Shown: in pieces, positions 48,001 to 59,574 of the stretch | Layout of the letters: each line of letters starts with the position of its first letter | How positions within the stretch are numbered: position 1 is the first letter of the stretch | Origin: Montifringilla adamsi | Taxonomy: Eukaryota > Chordata > Aves > Passeriformes > Passeridae | Reading direction: 5' to 3' | Length of the DNA stretch: 64,000 nucleotides | NCBI GenBank assembly: GCA_017590115.1 | Contig: JAGGNK010007448.1 | Location: 9,030,815 to 9,094,814, forward strand | The notes under the pieces: model-generated | What the model saw: the letters and a program-made list of their open reading frames with translations, nothing else | What the model was told of the DNA's origin: nothing | Database searches by the model: none | Translations under genes and position numbers: made by a program

Positions 48001-51000
48001 GATAACATTTAGTTTGTTTCCCTCAGCAATTAATTTTTTAAAATATAGTTCCAGTTGAACTGGGTGACATTGAGGGAAAAGTTAACTGCAGTATCTATTT
48101 AACCATTTGCCTTGGATGACTCTAAAACTGTGCTTAATTTCCAGGTAACAAAGATGAAATTGAAACCTTACAGGATGAAATTGCAGCCCTCAGAAATGTG
48201 CTCTTACAGCAGAATGGTCAGAGCCCCAGTACAGCAGAGCCCCTGAAAAGAGGGGGATACTGGTACTACCTGCCATCATCACAGGTCAGGAATAAAAATC
48301 CTCTGAGGAGTTGTTTTCCTTGTGGAAAGCTCTTTGATGGAGGAAAGTGCATTATAAATTCAGTAGGTTTGGGAGAAATCTAAGAACAAATATTGGCTGG
48401 CATGTAGGAGAAATAGTGAAATAAATCACACACAAATGTTCCCTGGTAAAGCCCTTTATGTGCTGATAGGAGTCCAGGTACATAACATGGGGACAGAACT
48501 GTCCAGGGGGGCATGTAGGAGAAATAGTGAAATAAATCACACACAAATGTTCCCTGGTAAAGCCCTTTACTGTGCTGATAGGAGTCCAGGTACGTAACAT
48601 GGGGACAGAACTGTCAGCACTGAAAATCCATTTAGGTAAGGGCTAAAAGGAGATGTTACAGACAAACATTGCTTTCAAGAGAATATTTGTCTGATTTTAA
48701 AACCAATACTGTTAAAATATATTCAGTGCTTTTAAAGCAACATCATGCTTAGAACTGAGAGACAGCAGGGTATGTGGAGCCTGTTCTGAAAAATCATTAG
48801 AATGTCTGCAACAACTCCTTTATTTGCCATGATTTGTCATTTCTAGATTAACACATGCTGTATCTTTTCTTTAGGCTTCAACTCCTGCTTCCCAGAGCAC
48901 TAAAGACTCTGGAGTGTGTTTGGGGTGCTCTGGCACATCCCCAGCCAGGAGAGAGGATGCTCAGGACAAGCCCTGTGGGAGGCAGGACTTGCCCAGCCAA
49001 GGATGTTGGGTTTATTCACCAGTCAGAAACAGGCTGTACGAAGCAAATTCTGGCAAAGGTAAGTCAGTGTCAGTCTCAGAATGTTTAGGAGCAGACTAAA
49101 GAAATGCTTGCTTAGAGTTCACAGAGATTTTTTTTTTTTAATGGGCATGAGTGAATATAAATGTATATTACTGAATAAACAGTTGAATAATTTTGTTTAA
49201 GCAACATTTGTTACATTTTTGTAAATTACGTAGAATTTAGGATGTGCATTTGAAGACTATCTCTACTGAAAAAGTTATTAAAAATAACATGTTTGGTTTT
49301 GTCTCTTTTAAAGAAATGAGAGCAAAAGAAGATGGTGAAGGAAATGCAGGATCTCCTGTCCCTGAAGCCTCTCCCTTTGTCCCAGCCCCGGGCACAGTTA
49401 TTTACCCAGCCCTTCCAGATGGGGCCCCTGCACCTCAGGGCGTGGGGGTTTATGGCCCTCCTCCTGCAGCAGCCCCTGGAGCTCCAGTTGCTCCTGGATC
49501 CATCATCCATAACCCACCTCCTCTGGGATCCCAGGTGGTTTGTGGCCCTCTGCCTCCAAACTTCACCGTGCCACTGGTTCCCCTGGGAGTGCTCTACTGC
49601 AACGTGCCTGAACATCAGGATCTGGTAAGAACCACAGCTGCAGCTGGGACCCTTGGGAACTGACTGACAAATGTATTCTAGGAAAAGCTCCCTGCTAGGA
49701 AGGGTCTGGGTCTGGTTACAGTCTTTGCCATCTGGAGCTGCTCCTGGGTGTCAGGAGGCCTCAGATGGAAAATAGATCCTGATTGTGTTGTTCTTCCCTG
49801 TGTGCAGGAGAGTGAAGTCTCAAGGCTGGAAGACACTGTGTGCTATTTAAAGTCTCAGAAATACAAAGAGAAATGCTCAGAGGCAGCTGAGCATAAATAC
49901 AGAAAGGAGGTGGAAAGATTGCATGGAAATGTTGAAGAACTTGAGCAGGAAAGAGAAGAGCTGGAACGTGAAGTGGCAGAGCTGCGCCGGGCGGCTCAGA
50001 AACTGAGCACACACAGGTGGGAGCAGGGCACTGAAGGGAAACCTGTGCAAATAGCTAAACCTTTTCCCAGCAAAAGTCAGCTTTTTTACTCATTTAGTCT
50101 AGAACTTCAAGAGGCTCCCAGATCTTTGGCATCTTTGTATTTTAATTCCATGTTTTTCATCCTGGCCTTTCAGGGACTTCATTGACGGCCACACCGACAG
50201 CCTCCCTGCAGAGCTGCAGCTGGAGAAGTCCCTTCAGCAGCAGGAAGATGTTGCAGAGGAGATTGAGTGTGCAGAGAAAACTCTCCTGAAACGCCGGGCT
50301 GAGCTCAGAGAGGCCGACAGGCTCCTCTCAGAGGCTCAGGTGGAACTCGAGAGCACCCGGGGCAAGGTGAGGGAAGGCAAAGCCCTGAGGGCAGAAGGAT
50401 TTGAGTGCTGTTTTGTTTGTCTAGGCAGTTTATTTTCACATGGGTAACCTGGAACCTCTTAAAACGCTTCTATATGAAGGTAAGTTGGGAAGTAAACTGT
50501 GTTGGAAGAACTTGGTTTAGTCGTTGAAGAGGAGGAAGGTTTTCTGCTCTGGACAAGAGAGGAGAAAAAGTTGTTCATGGTAGAAAGAGGGAGAAGGCTG
50601 AGGTGGAATATTCAAGCCAGGAGCTCACCTTTAAACAGCAAGTGTAGGACAAGGAGGACAAGGTGGAATGTATTGTCTCAATCTTCAATTTTTGCTTTAG
50701 ACTAAAGAGACTCTGCAGAAGTACAACCGTGCCAAACACCATTTGTCCTGCACTGAAATGGAGGCAGAGGAGCTGGAGCAGAGGGCTCAGGAAACAGCCA
50801 CCAAACTTGTGGAAGCAGCTCAGCAGCTCAGGTACCCTGGGTGCTCCTGTGGGTTTATGTCACGCGGGGTGAGAGCGAGGACTGGGATCTTTCCAGTATC
50901 AAGACACTGCTTTTGGAGAGGGAGAGCTGTTAAAATGTTAATATGAAAAGGCATAAATGCTCTTTTAGGTTATTACAGACAGATACGAGGGATTTGGAAC

Positions 51001-54000
51001 AGCTTAAGAGGGAACAAGAAGGTATTTTGAAGGAAATCAACAAAATGGTGGTTGCAAGAGACTCTGAGTTGCAGTCATTAAACCAGAAGATAGAAATGCT
51101 CACTGAAAGGTGAGGACTTTCAATTTACCATGGACTGTATTAAGTTAGACATCTCCTCCTCCCGTGAGTCACTTCCTAAGATAGTCTCACTTCTTCTGAC
51201 TCCTGTTGTAATCCTCACTCTCAGTCTGCAGAAGCTCCAGGAAGACATCAGACTTGCAGAAGGTAATGAGGGCCAGCATCTCCAAATCATCAGGGAAGCA
51301 GAAAACCTTGTTCAGGGCAAGAAAACTGAACTGGAAACATTGAAAGATCAGGTGAGGCTTGGCCTACTAACCCTGGGCTATCCATTTTGTTGGAATTGAA
51401 CCTTTGTCTCACAATTATGATCCTAGTCTCTCTTTTTCACGTAGGTTTTTTTTCATGTTTAGCTACAAAAACAAAAGCTTGCACTGATTCTTCTGTTAAA
51501 CTTCTCCACTGTAGATTTCTGCTCAGAAGCAAGAGCTCTTGTTCCTGGAGCAGCAGGTGACTCAAAAAACAGAAGAGCTCCATGGCCTTCAGGACTGCAT
51601 TTCCCAAAGGACAGGTGACCTCAAAGAAGCTCTTCGAGATGGAGAGACTGAAGCACATGAAAAGCTTCGCCAAATAAGGGCAAGTTTCCCAAATGAGTTT
51701 TCAAATCATTGTAGCAAAAGACTTGAAGTGCTACAAACATTCCAGGAGGTTTCCACAAAATCAGTTTTGCTTTTTGTGCCCTCCCCAAACCCACTGAGAA
51801 ATAGAACATGGATTTTATGGGTTTGTGTGACTAAAAGCTTGGTCCAGATGCACAAGGAAGAGCTCCCCAGTTCCAGTAATTCTTACAGAATTGGTCCCTT
51901 GAGAGCTAAGTTACATTAAATATAAATCTGTGAATGACTTCCTGTTGCTGGGGAGCAGCTGCTGGAGGAAATCAGTGTGATCAGTGTGTGTAAAACACAA
52001 CACAGCTGCCCCAGTCTGTCCCCATCCCCATTTGCACAGAGAGGATTCTGTACATCCCTGCTGAAATCAAAACCAAGTATGAGGGCTAATTATATTTTGT
52101 GGTTTATTTTCTTTTGTGAGGGCTTCTTGTCTGGTTTTGTTTTAAGGTCTGTTATTCACTTGAATGACAATGTTGTGGTAAGATTTGGAGATCAAAATCT
52201 TTGCAGAATTACTGCTCCAAATCATCAACAAACAAGACCTTAACTTAAATATTCTGTATTTTTGTTTGTCAAACCACAGTATGGATGACAGACTGTTAAA
52301 TAATTTTATACATATTTAGAACTTCAGTTTAAAGGAAATATTAATTTAAAATTGCAAAGAATGGTATTTCTTGTAACACTGGTACATTCTCACAGGAAAT
52401 AAAAGTACTTCTGGGAGAGCTCAGTGTTGAGAAGAATGAACTGGATGCCCAGATGAATGAGAGAAGTGCACAGCTTTTGGTCCTAAAGAAGGATATTAGA
52501 AAGGAGGAGGAAAATCTTCAGGGAATACTTGGGCAAATCAGCAAGCATAAGATGGGTATGTCCTGGGATTTACTGGGTTTTGTGCAGATTGGGAAGAAAC
52601 ACACAGAGCTCTTTAGTTCTCATCCTAATCCAATAACTGCTCTTTATTTCACGTCCCTAGAACTGAAACATGTGCTGGAAATGCTGGAGCTTGAGAAGAA
52701 TGAGCTGGAAGGTTTGAAACTACAACATGAGCAGAAGGTGAATGAGCTGGAAAAGACCCAGGTGGCTGTTCTGGAGGTAAGAAATGCTTCTGTGGCTGAT
52801 GCAGAAACTGGGAGATCTGTGGTTCTCTTAAGCCTTGGGTAACAGAGTCCTGATACTTTTAAATCAATCAGTTTCTAATCTGATTTCAGGTTATCACAGA
52901 AAAGTCTTAAGTCTGCCTAGGCCCTTTAAAATAATGGGATTTTTTGGTGCATGTGAGAGAGAGGGAGCACAGAAGCTCTTCTGTGGCTGTAGAATGAAGG
53001 ATGCTGGTTTTTAAGAGCTTCCAGAGTCTTTTTATCTGGATCCTGTGTCCTCACTTCCAAACAATGAATGTGGAAGGGAGTTTAACTCAGCTGAGGGATC
53101 TCTGGCATTAAAAAGGTCCCCAAGAACCATTGGAACCATTCTATTGTCACCTTCCTCCATTGAATGCACTCCAATCACTCTGACTGCAGCCAAGGGTGTC
53201 AATACTTGTTCTGCTTCTGGACCATAGAAATGTGGTGCTCAGCATGCCTGTTTCTCCTAGGAGAAGTTAAAACTGGAGAATGTTCAGAGGTTGTTTCAGT
53301 GTCAGCAAGGGGAGGTGGATTGGCAGGAGCAGCTCCTCAGGAAGGACCGTGAGGAGAACGAACTCCTGGGCTGCCAAATGAGAGCTCTGCAGAGCAGCAT
53401 CGAGGCTCTGAGCAGAGAGAAGGAGAAGCTGCAGGAGGACTCCAGGAGTTTGGAGAAGAGGTTGTCACAAACCAAAAGGTGGGGGAATTTCTTTTTTCCT
53501 GCAGAGATCAGAAGGGATGGGGAAGTGTATGAATGTCTGTGTGTTGTAATTAAAAATACAGCTCTAACTCTGAGGTGCTCAATGATACAGAATGGGCATT
53601 TTCTTATGTTCTGTGGAGCTCTTGCTTTAAGATTTAAAAAATATTCAGCAGTGGAGCTGATGAATCAGCAGTCGTTATATCCTGGCAATGCCATGAGAAA
53701 TGTTACAAAAAGTAAAGTGTTGCATCTTGGAACAGGACATTTGTCTTGCTCTGACTGCTCCTGCCATCCCCTTGGGCTCAGAGGGTTTTACTGACATTTT
53801 TTCAGTCCTCACCAAGGATTTCCAACTAAACAAGAATGTGATTCACATTTTACAGAGACTTAACTGCTGCTGAAGACAGCAGCAGAACTGCACTGTCCGA
53901 CATGGAAAAAGTGGAATTGGAAGTTAAGAACCTGCAGCAGGAGGTGGAGCTACTGAACAAGCAGAAGAAATCACTGAATGCAGAGATTGTTGCTGTCCAG

Positions 54001-57000
54001 GGGGATCTTCAAGGTAAAGATCAATTTTTTAGTTTAAGCAGTGATACATTTGAAGAGAAATTCTGTTAAAAGACACACTTGAACTGAACTGTATGATATG
54101 AAACATTCAGCATGCTCACATGTCCATAGGCAGGAAGAATTTAACATGTTGAAAAGGTGGACATTTCATAAACTGTGTTTGTCTTATTCATTCTTTGCTC
54201 ATGAAAAGAGAAAATTTCTGTGTATTGGTATTTCAAATTGAAATTGAAAATTCTTGTCACCAAATACTTTTCTAGGGAAAAAGGAAGAACTGGAAAGACT
54301 GAAAGCAGAGCTGAAGGACTCGAGGCAGCAGCTTCACCTCGTGGAACAGGTTGGTTTTAGTGAAACCCATTCTTATGGTCACTCTGGGAGTCTGTTGTTG
54401 CTCCTGACCTGTTCATGAGGGCACAGCTCAACACCAGAGCCCTGCAGAGCTGAGCACAGGGATTGCTTTACTGCCTTCTTCTTGCTGAGTGTGGAGTGGG
54501 TTTATTGCTTCTTAGGAAAAAGATCATTTAAAAACAACCAACCAAGCAGCACATTCTGGCTTTTTATCTGGTGGCTCCTTCTTCTAATTCACTCTGTGGT
54601 TGGTTTGAGTGGAAGGAGCCCTGAGTGTGCCAGTGGCCAGCTCTGTTCTCTCAAACCCAAACCTTTGGGGATGGTTCCTCTTCCCAGCTCCTCCTGCCAC
54701 ATGCTTTTGTTTTCCATTGCAGGATTTGGAAAACAACTCCAGGCAGCAGGAGGAGCTGCTCAGAGAGCAGGCAGCCCTGAAGGAAGACATCCAAGGGTAT
54801 TTAAGGAAACGTAAGGAATGCCAGGAGAGGCACAGGAAGAGGCAGAACCAACTGCAGCAGCTCCAGAAAAAGATTGAGGAGAAGGAAACAGAACTCGCCC
54901 AACAGGAAGCGGTAATGAGCGCCCTGAGCTGCCTCACTTCCTTAAAAATAATTCAGGCCAAAAAGTTTGAGGTGTGAGTTTACAAATAATCACAAAAGCA
55001 CAGATTGGTTTGGCTAAATTGGTTCGGGTTGGGTGAGGAGTTTCAGCAAAGTGTAACCAAAAAGAAAAACTGAGGGAGCTGTTCTGAAAATGAGAGAGGC
55101 AAGAAAAATTGACAAACATTTTTTGTCAGTAGGGACTGTTAGACTGCAGTTCTTTCCAATTTATGCTGTTTTTACATCTCTCATGTCTCTTAGTGATGGT
55201 TTTTGTTCTCCCTGAGTTGATGCTGGTTCAAGCTCAGAGTGGGGGGGGTTTCTGGCAGGTTCTTCATCGCCTCAAGCAAAACTCAGAGCATGAAGGGAAA
55301 AAACTGGAAGAATGTGCAGCTAAAGTGAAGGATCAGAAAATCCTGTTGGAAAAGGAACTAACAGATCAACACAAGAAACTGGAGCAGGCAATAGCTAAAG
55401 TCAGGCTGGCAGAGGAGAACCTTGGCAAGCTGGAAAAGGAGGAGTCCCGGTGTGCAGCTCTTGAAGAAACCATCAGAAAAAGCAGTAAGAGTCATTGCAC
55501 AAATGAACTGCCACCATCTCTGGGGGCTGAGGATAATGGCACAACAAATATTTTTGTTCATCTTGTTTGGGTTCTTGGTGTTTGGAAAATATCTGCTGTG
55601 TATGAAGTGGGCCAAGATAAGTTTTGCTAATCAGGATTTTTTTTTTCAAATGTTCTTTATAGAACATCAGCTCTCAGAAAAAGAAATACAGTTGCAACAA
55701 AAAGACAGAGAAATACAGTGTCTTCAGAAAGAACTGGAGGTCTCCAAGTCTGAGCTAAAGCAACTTCAAGGTCAGATAGTGTCAGAGAGGAGAGAAGCAG
55801 AAAAACAAATCTTGAATCTGAGAGAAACACAGAAAATGCAAAGGATGGAGCTTGAAAGCAAACTGCAAGTAAGTCCTTGCTGAGTGGAGAAAATTTGGGA
55901 GTTTGGGTTATTTTAAACAGCAGAATGATGGAACACCCATTTTTGTCATTGGAGGAACAAAGTAATGCAACAACTTCCTGACCAGACTGGAGGCAAGCCC
56001 CCTCTGGCATTCCCAGTGCTGCACAGCACCCGAGTTACTCCTGTTTCTGCCTCAAAGGGATCGTGGGTTCTCTTAGCTCATGTTCTGTGGTGGGTGCTGC
56101 CAGTAAAAGGCATCTCCCTGCACTTTCCCAGGAGCAGAAGCAGGGAAGTGGCAGCTTGCAGAGTGCCAGGGCCGTGGCTGAGCTCGTCACCCACAGCCGC
56201 TGCCCACCAGCTGAGCACCCTGGGGGGGACCCGGGCCAGCCCCCACGGGACTGCAGCCACCCCCAGAGCCAGGTACAGCTGGGTGCCAAACCCAGGGGGG
56301 CTGAGGGTTCATGGCTTCAGACAAGCTCATTTTGTTTTGGTTTTGGATCTTCCTCCTGCGGTATTCACGATTGAAAGTACACCCAGAGTTGTAATTTGTG
56401 CAAATCACTCAATGTTAGCAATGTTCAGAGCTACTCAGCAGCAGGCATTTAACAACTCGCCAGTGCAAGCTTGGGCCAGCTTTTTCTTCTTTAGATACTC
56501 ACTATAAATTAAAAAGTGATTCACCTTGTCTGACTCCTTTTAGTCCTTCAATAAATCCTTTATAAATTGTTGTGAAGCCCTTTAAAAACAGAAGAATGTT
56601 GTTGACAATTGGAAAGCATTTGGGAAGGCCCTGCAAGGTTGGAGTGTGGCAGGTTTAGGTTAAGTGTGGTGTTTGTAACCCAGCTGTTTTGTGCTGCAGG
56701 TTAAAACCCAAGACCTGGAAGAGAGACAAAGAGAAATGGAGAGTGCAGCAACCTTGCTTAACCTGGAGGTTGAAAATGAGATTAGGACGGGGTTTGAATC
56801 TTCACACTCATCTTCTTCAGACCCCTTGGGAGATATGGAAACGTCATCTGAAGGAAAGAGGAGCCTGCAGTGTGAGTGTGAGAACTCAGAGACTGCTCCC
56901 TTCACTGCTGCTGACAGACAGCTCCTCTCCTTGGAAGAAAAGTTCAATATTTCCAGATTCTTCTTACTGGTAAAATGCTTTGGACAAGTAGCTGCTGCTG

Positions 57001-58160
57001 GTGCTGTGTTGGTCCCTCTGGCTGATTGTGCTTTTTTTTCCCCAAGGATGAGCAGTGGCGGGGAGAGGCACGCCGGGAGAAGCTGCAGCAGCATGAGGAC
57101 AGGCTCAAGGTGCCACATCTGTGCCCCTCACGTCCCTTGGGCCCCTTCAAAACGTGATCTAAACAACCTGGGGGAGTGGGGATCCTCCTCCAGCTCAGGC
57201 AAATCCACTTTGTAATGACCAGAGAGAGGAGCTTTGGGTGGGAACAGTAAAAGCCTGGCTGTAGCAAGATGAGTAATTTTAATTGGCAGTTAGTTGGATG
57301 TTGGAGTATCCCAACAGGATTCTCTCATTTATACCATCCTGTATATCAGCAACATGACAGAGGAGTTCAGCACCACCCATGATCACCTTAAGGTCCAGGC
57401 TCAATTAGAACATGGCCATCAAAACAGAGCTTATTTAAAAATAACTCCTAAACCTACTGCCCTCTGTTTGTGGTGTGAGACTCAACCTTCCAGCCTTTAG
57501 GGCTGACCTTACACAGTGTTGCCAATGCCTGGTGTGCCCGGCCCGCTGTGCCCAGCCCGCTGTGCCCAGCCCCAGTGTCACTAGCCCCAGGGTGCCCAGC
57601 CCAGTGTCCCAGCCCCGGTGTCACTAGCCCCCGTGTCCCAGCCCTGGTGTCACTAGCCCCCGTGTGACGCTCCCCGTGTGTTGCAGGCGCAGCTGCGGCG
57701 CTGCCTGGCCAAGCAGGCCGAGGTGCTGCTGCAGGGGAAGCGGCAGACGGCCGGGAGCCTGCACAGCCTCCAGCGCCAGCTGCAGGTGCTGGATGACCTG
57801 GTCAGCAGCACTGCTTCAGATTCCTTCTTCCTGCCCAGCAGCCCCAGCCTGGGGTCTCTTCACAGTGTAACAAAAGCTCAGGTAATGTTCTGCTCTGGAC
57901 CAGGATTCTCATTTGGGGGGTTTTAGTGGTTCTTCTCTCACTGGGAGGTGTTACAGCCATGTGCTGCCTCTCTCTCAGGTTGGGCAGGCCTTTCTGAAGG
58001 TGGTGATCTCACCCTACCCCTGCTCTGGCAGTAGCTGTTGTCTTTGGAAGGGCTGAGCTTTCCTCACAGTGGTTTGGGTTTTTTACAGGTCCCCATCAGC
58101 CCGGGAAGCGCGTTGGGATCACCAGTGCTGCGTTCCAGCTCCCAGGGAGTCTCTCGGTGA
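33044..58160 (+). CDS. CNTRL: CNTRL (centriolin, CEP110), complete 42-coding-exon gene
   Basis: Centriolin, a very long coiled-coil protein of the mother centriole subdistal appendages and midbody, needed for cytokinesis and microtubule anchoring. Coding exons: 33044-33257, 33560-33693, 34202-34332, 35643-35784, 36296-36482, 36579-36772, 38419-38538, 39039-39264, 39720-39829, 40329-40523, 42761-42914, 43244-43464, 44086-44262, 44555-44689, 44783-44928, 45345-45525, 46015-46194, 46442-46621, 47136-47252, 47534-47678, 48145-48284, 48875-49058, 49314-49624, 49808-50016, 50174-50366, 50701-50831, 50969-51109, 51225-51351, 51515-51679, 52396-52555, 52661-52776, 53261-53478, 53856-54013, 54276-54349, 54723-54911, 55259-55484, 55663-55868, 56132-56272, 56700-56969, 57047-57109, 57687-57881, 58089-58160. 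The sum is 6978 nt, 2325 residues, with all phases consistent. The start MKKGS matches human. Leucine-rich repeats lie in residues about 117-270 (LNLSGNRI, LNLAGNEIEHIPVWVGKKL). Coiled coil follows, interrupted by RGGYWYYLP and a proline-rich linker (about 1225-1300, VYGPPPAAAPGAP) before coiled coil resumes. Two introns appear to use GC donors (after 45525 and 51679); the first is the least certain junction. Confidence 0.94.
41285..41770 (+). promoter_or_regulatory. CNTRL: Intronic CpG island in CNTRL, possible internal promoter
   Basis: An isolated CpG-rich block within CNTRL coding-intron 10 (40524-42760). It contains a 12/18-bp tandem array at 41436-41505 (GGGAACGGGGCT and GGGACCGGGAACGGGGCT units) and a YY1-like AGCAAGATGGCTGAG near 41753-41767. 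A strong donor AGCT|GTAAGT (exon end 41681) could splice onto coding exon 11 at 42761. The first in-frame ATG there is Met554, which would give an isoform without the leucine-rich repeats. Promoter activity is inferred only. Confidence 0.45.
44972..45233 (+). mobile_element. CR1 LINE 3' fragment in CNTRL intron
   Basis: Sense-oriented avian CR1 3' region between coding exons 15 and 16. Recognisable blocks, in order, are ACAAGAGGAAATGGCCCCAG, TTGGAACAGGCTGCCCAGGG, GGAGTCACCAGTACTGGAGG, TGTGGCACTTGGGGACATGG and GGCTTTTCCAACCTAACCTG. The terminal ATTCTATG repeats are lost or decayed. About 260 bp, 5'-truncated and diverged. Confidence 0.95.
45526..45527 (+). other. CNTRL: Proposed GC donor of CNTRL coding exon 16
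   Basis: Exon 17 (acceptor ACTTACAG at 46014) must be entered in phase 0 to read VKAENRQSKNK. The obvious GT donor of exon 16 (CAAGA|GTGAGA, end 45551) leaves phase 2 and breaks that frame. Ending at TACAGACAG (45525) before GCATGT restores phase 0 and keeps the ORF. It drops nine residues (ACIKQHKQE) that align with human RQACERALE, so the call is provisional. Confidence 0.5.
48400..48614. repeat. Tandem duplication, two ~111-bp copies in CNTRL intron
   Basis: The block beginning GCATGTAGGAGAAATAGTG at 48400 is repeated from 48511 with only a few differences, for example CTTTATGTG versus CTTTACTGTG and TACATAAC versus TACGTAAC. The copies run through GGGGACAGAACTGTC. The near identity implies a recent duplication. 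It lies between coding exons 21 and 22. Confidence 0.95.
51680..51681 (+). other. CNTRL: Non-canonical GC donor of CNTRL coding exon 29
   Basis: Exon 29 ends CGCCAAATAAGG (51679) and is followed by GCAAGT, the classic GC-donor consensus. Joining in phase 0 to exon 30 (GAAATAAAAGTACTT, from 52396) gives RQIR|EIKVLLGELS, colinear with human HIREVKSLLEELS. The next GT lies four bases downstream and would shift the frame. Confidence 0.88.
57528..57680. repeat. GC-rich minisatellite abutting a CNTRL splice acceptor
   Basis: Repeated GTGTCACTAGCCCC and GTGCCCAGCCC(G/A) blocks fill the last ~150 bp of the intron before coding exon 41 (acceptor TTGCAG at 57686). At least three GGTGTCACTAGCCCC-type units are visible. 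The repeat supplies the branch-point region and much of the pyrimidine tract. Confidence 0.85.
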
Positions 58161-58930
58161 AGGCCAGAGGTGAGATGTGGCTTCAGGCCAGTTCCACCCT
58201 CCCAGAGACACGAGTGGCTGGAAGGCTGAGGGGCCATGGGGCAGCCGTGGCTTCACAGACCACACTGTTCCTTCCCAGTGACAGCATTCCCGGGGGGTGT
58301 CCGTTCTGCTTTAGGTTTGTGTGTTGTGCACAACAGTCTGGGTGAGAGCTGCTGGAAGCTCTCCTGGGACATGGAGTTACTGCTGCATAAATTGTTGCCA
58401 TCCCTGGTCTTTCAAGAACTTTCCGGGTTCTACTGTTCAGCCCTGAGGCTGAACCTCTGGGACAGCTGGTTCCACCCCAGCCTGGTACAAAAGTGTTCTT
58501 TTGTAACGGTTTAAGGTACAAAGGTTACTTGAAAAGTGGCTTCACTTTAAAAGCAAAGCCCAAAGCACATCCACAGCTTGGACAGGGGCCCTCAGGTGCC
58601 ACCTCTGAAGAGTTCTCCTACCTCACTGGGTGAGCCTTGTCTGAAAAGGCCTTTGCCACCACTCACAAACAGCTGCTGCAAGGCCTGTACTGTGAAGGTT
58701 TTGTACAATTAACAGCAGGTTTTTATAGAAAAGTTGTTTTTTTAAAAAAAAAAATTAAACGTGTATTTAAACATGTCCAAACCAACTTCCTATTTAAATG
58801 TCCAGCTAGTGGCCAGTTTCCACTTTAAAGAAACCTTGTTACAAGGTCTGATCTGTTGCCAAATGCATGGAGGTTTAAAATACAATTATTTTGGATACTT
58901 CCCTAAATAAACTGTTGTGATTGATGCTTT
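58161..58930 (+). other. CNTRL: CNTRL 3'UTR
   Basis: Sequence after the CNTRL stop codon TGA (58158-58160). It contains an A-rich ATTAAA at about 58754 and ends at an AATAAA at 58906-58911 followed by TGTTGTGATTG. A shorter 3'UTR using the ATTAAA is possible. Confidence 0.6.
58906..58911 (+). terminator. CNTRL: CNTRL poly(A) signal AATAAA
   Basis: CCTAAATAAACTGTTGTGATTG is a canonical hexamer with a GU-containing downstream element, about 750 bp after the stop codon. Confidence 0.65.
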
Positions 58931-59574
58931 TATCTGGGGGTGGTTGCAGATTCTTTTCCTTAAAGCTGTTCTCCAGGACACTGATACTGGCACTGGACAG
59001 GGACAAAGGCTCTGAGTGCTGGGGAAGGTCCAACATTGGCATTTCTGTCCTTGTCCCTCTTCCTGGCTGCTGGGTGAGCACCTCTTCCTCTCCCCAGGCT
59101 TGGCTGCATCACTTGTCTGAACCAGGTGGATACAGACAATGGCTTCTTAACAAAATTACAATCAACTTACTCCCTAATTAGCAGAGGAAAAGCCACTCTG
59201 TAAATCCTTCAGGCAGCAGGACAAGGCACAGGCCAGTGGCTGTGCAGGGATCGTCCCAGCCCTCCCCACCCTTTCCCAGGGATGGGCTTTGGCATCAGTC
59301 TCAGTCTTGCCCTTTCTCATCCTCTTTAAAGATAACATTTTTCTATGCAGCCATTGTCAGAGTTCACTGGGAACAAACACACCCAGCCCTGCTTCCCTTA
59401 AGAGAGCAGCTCTGGAAACCACTGGCAGATTCCTCTGGGAAAGTCTGTGACGTTTGAACAAGAAAGGCCCAGGGTGAAGGCTGAGCACAAATCCCAGCAC
59501 TCCAAGGAGCTCTCCCTCCTTAGAGATCCCACCCTCAGCACAGAGGGCCAGAGCAAGTAACACACAGCAGGGAG

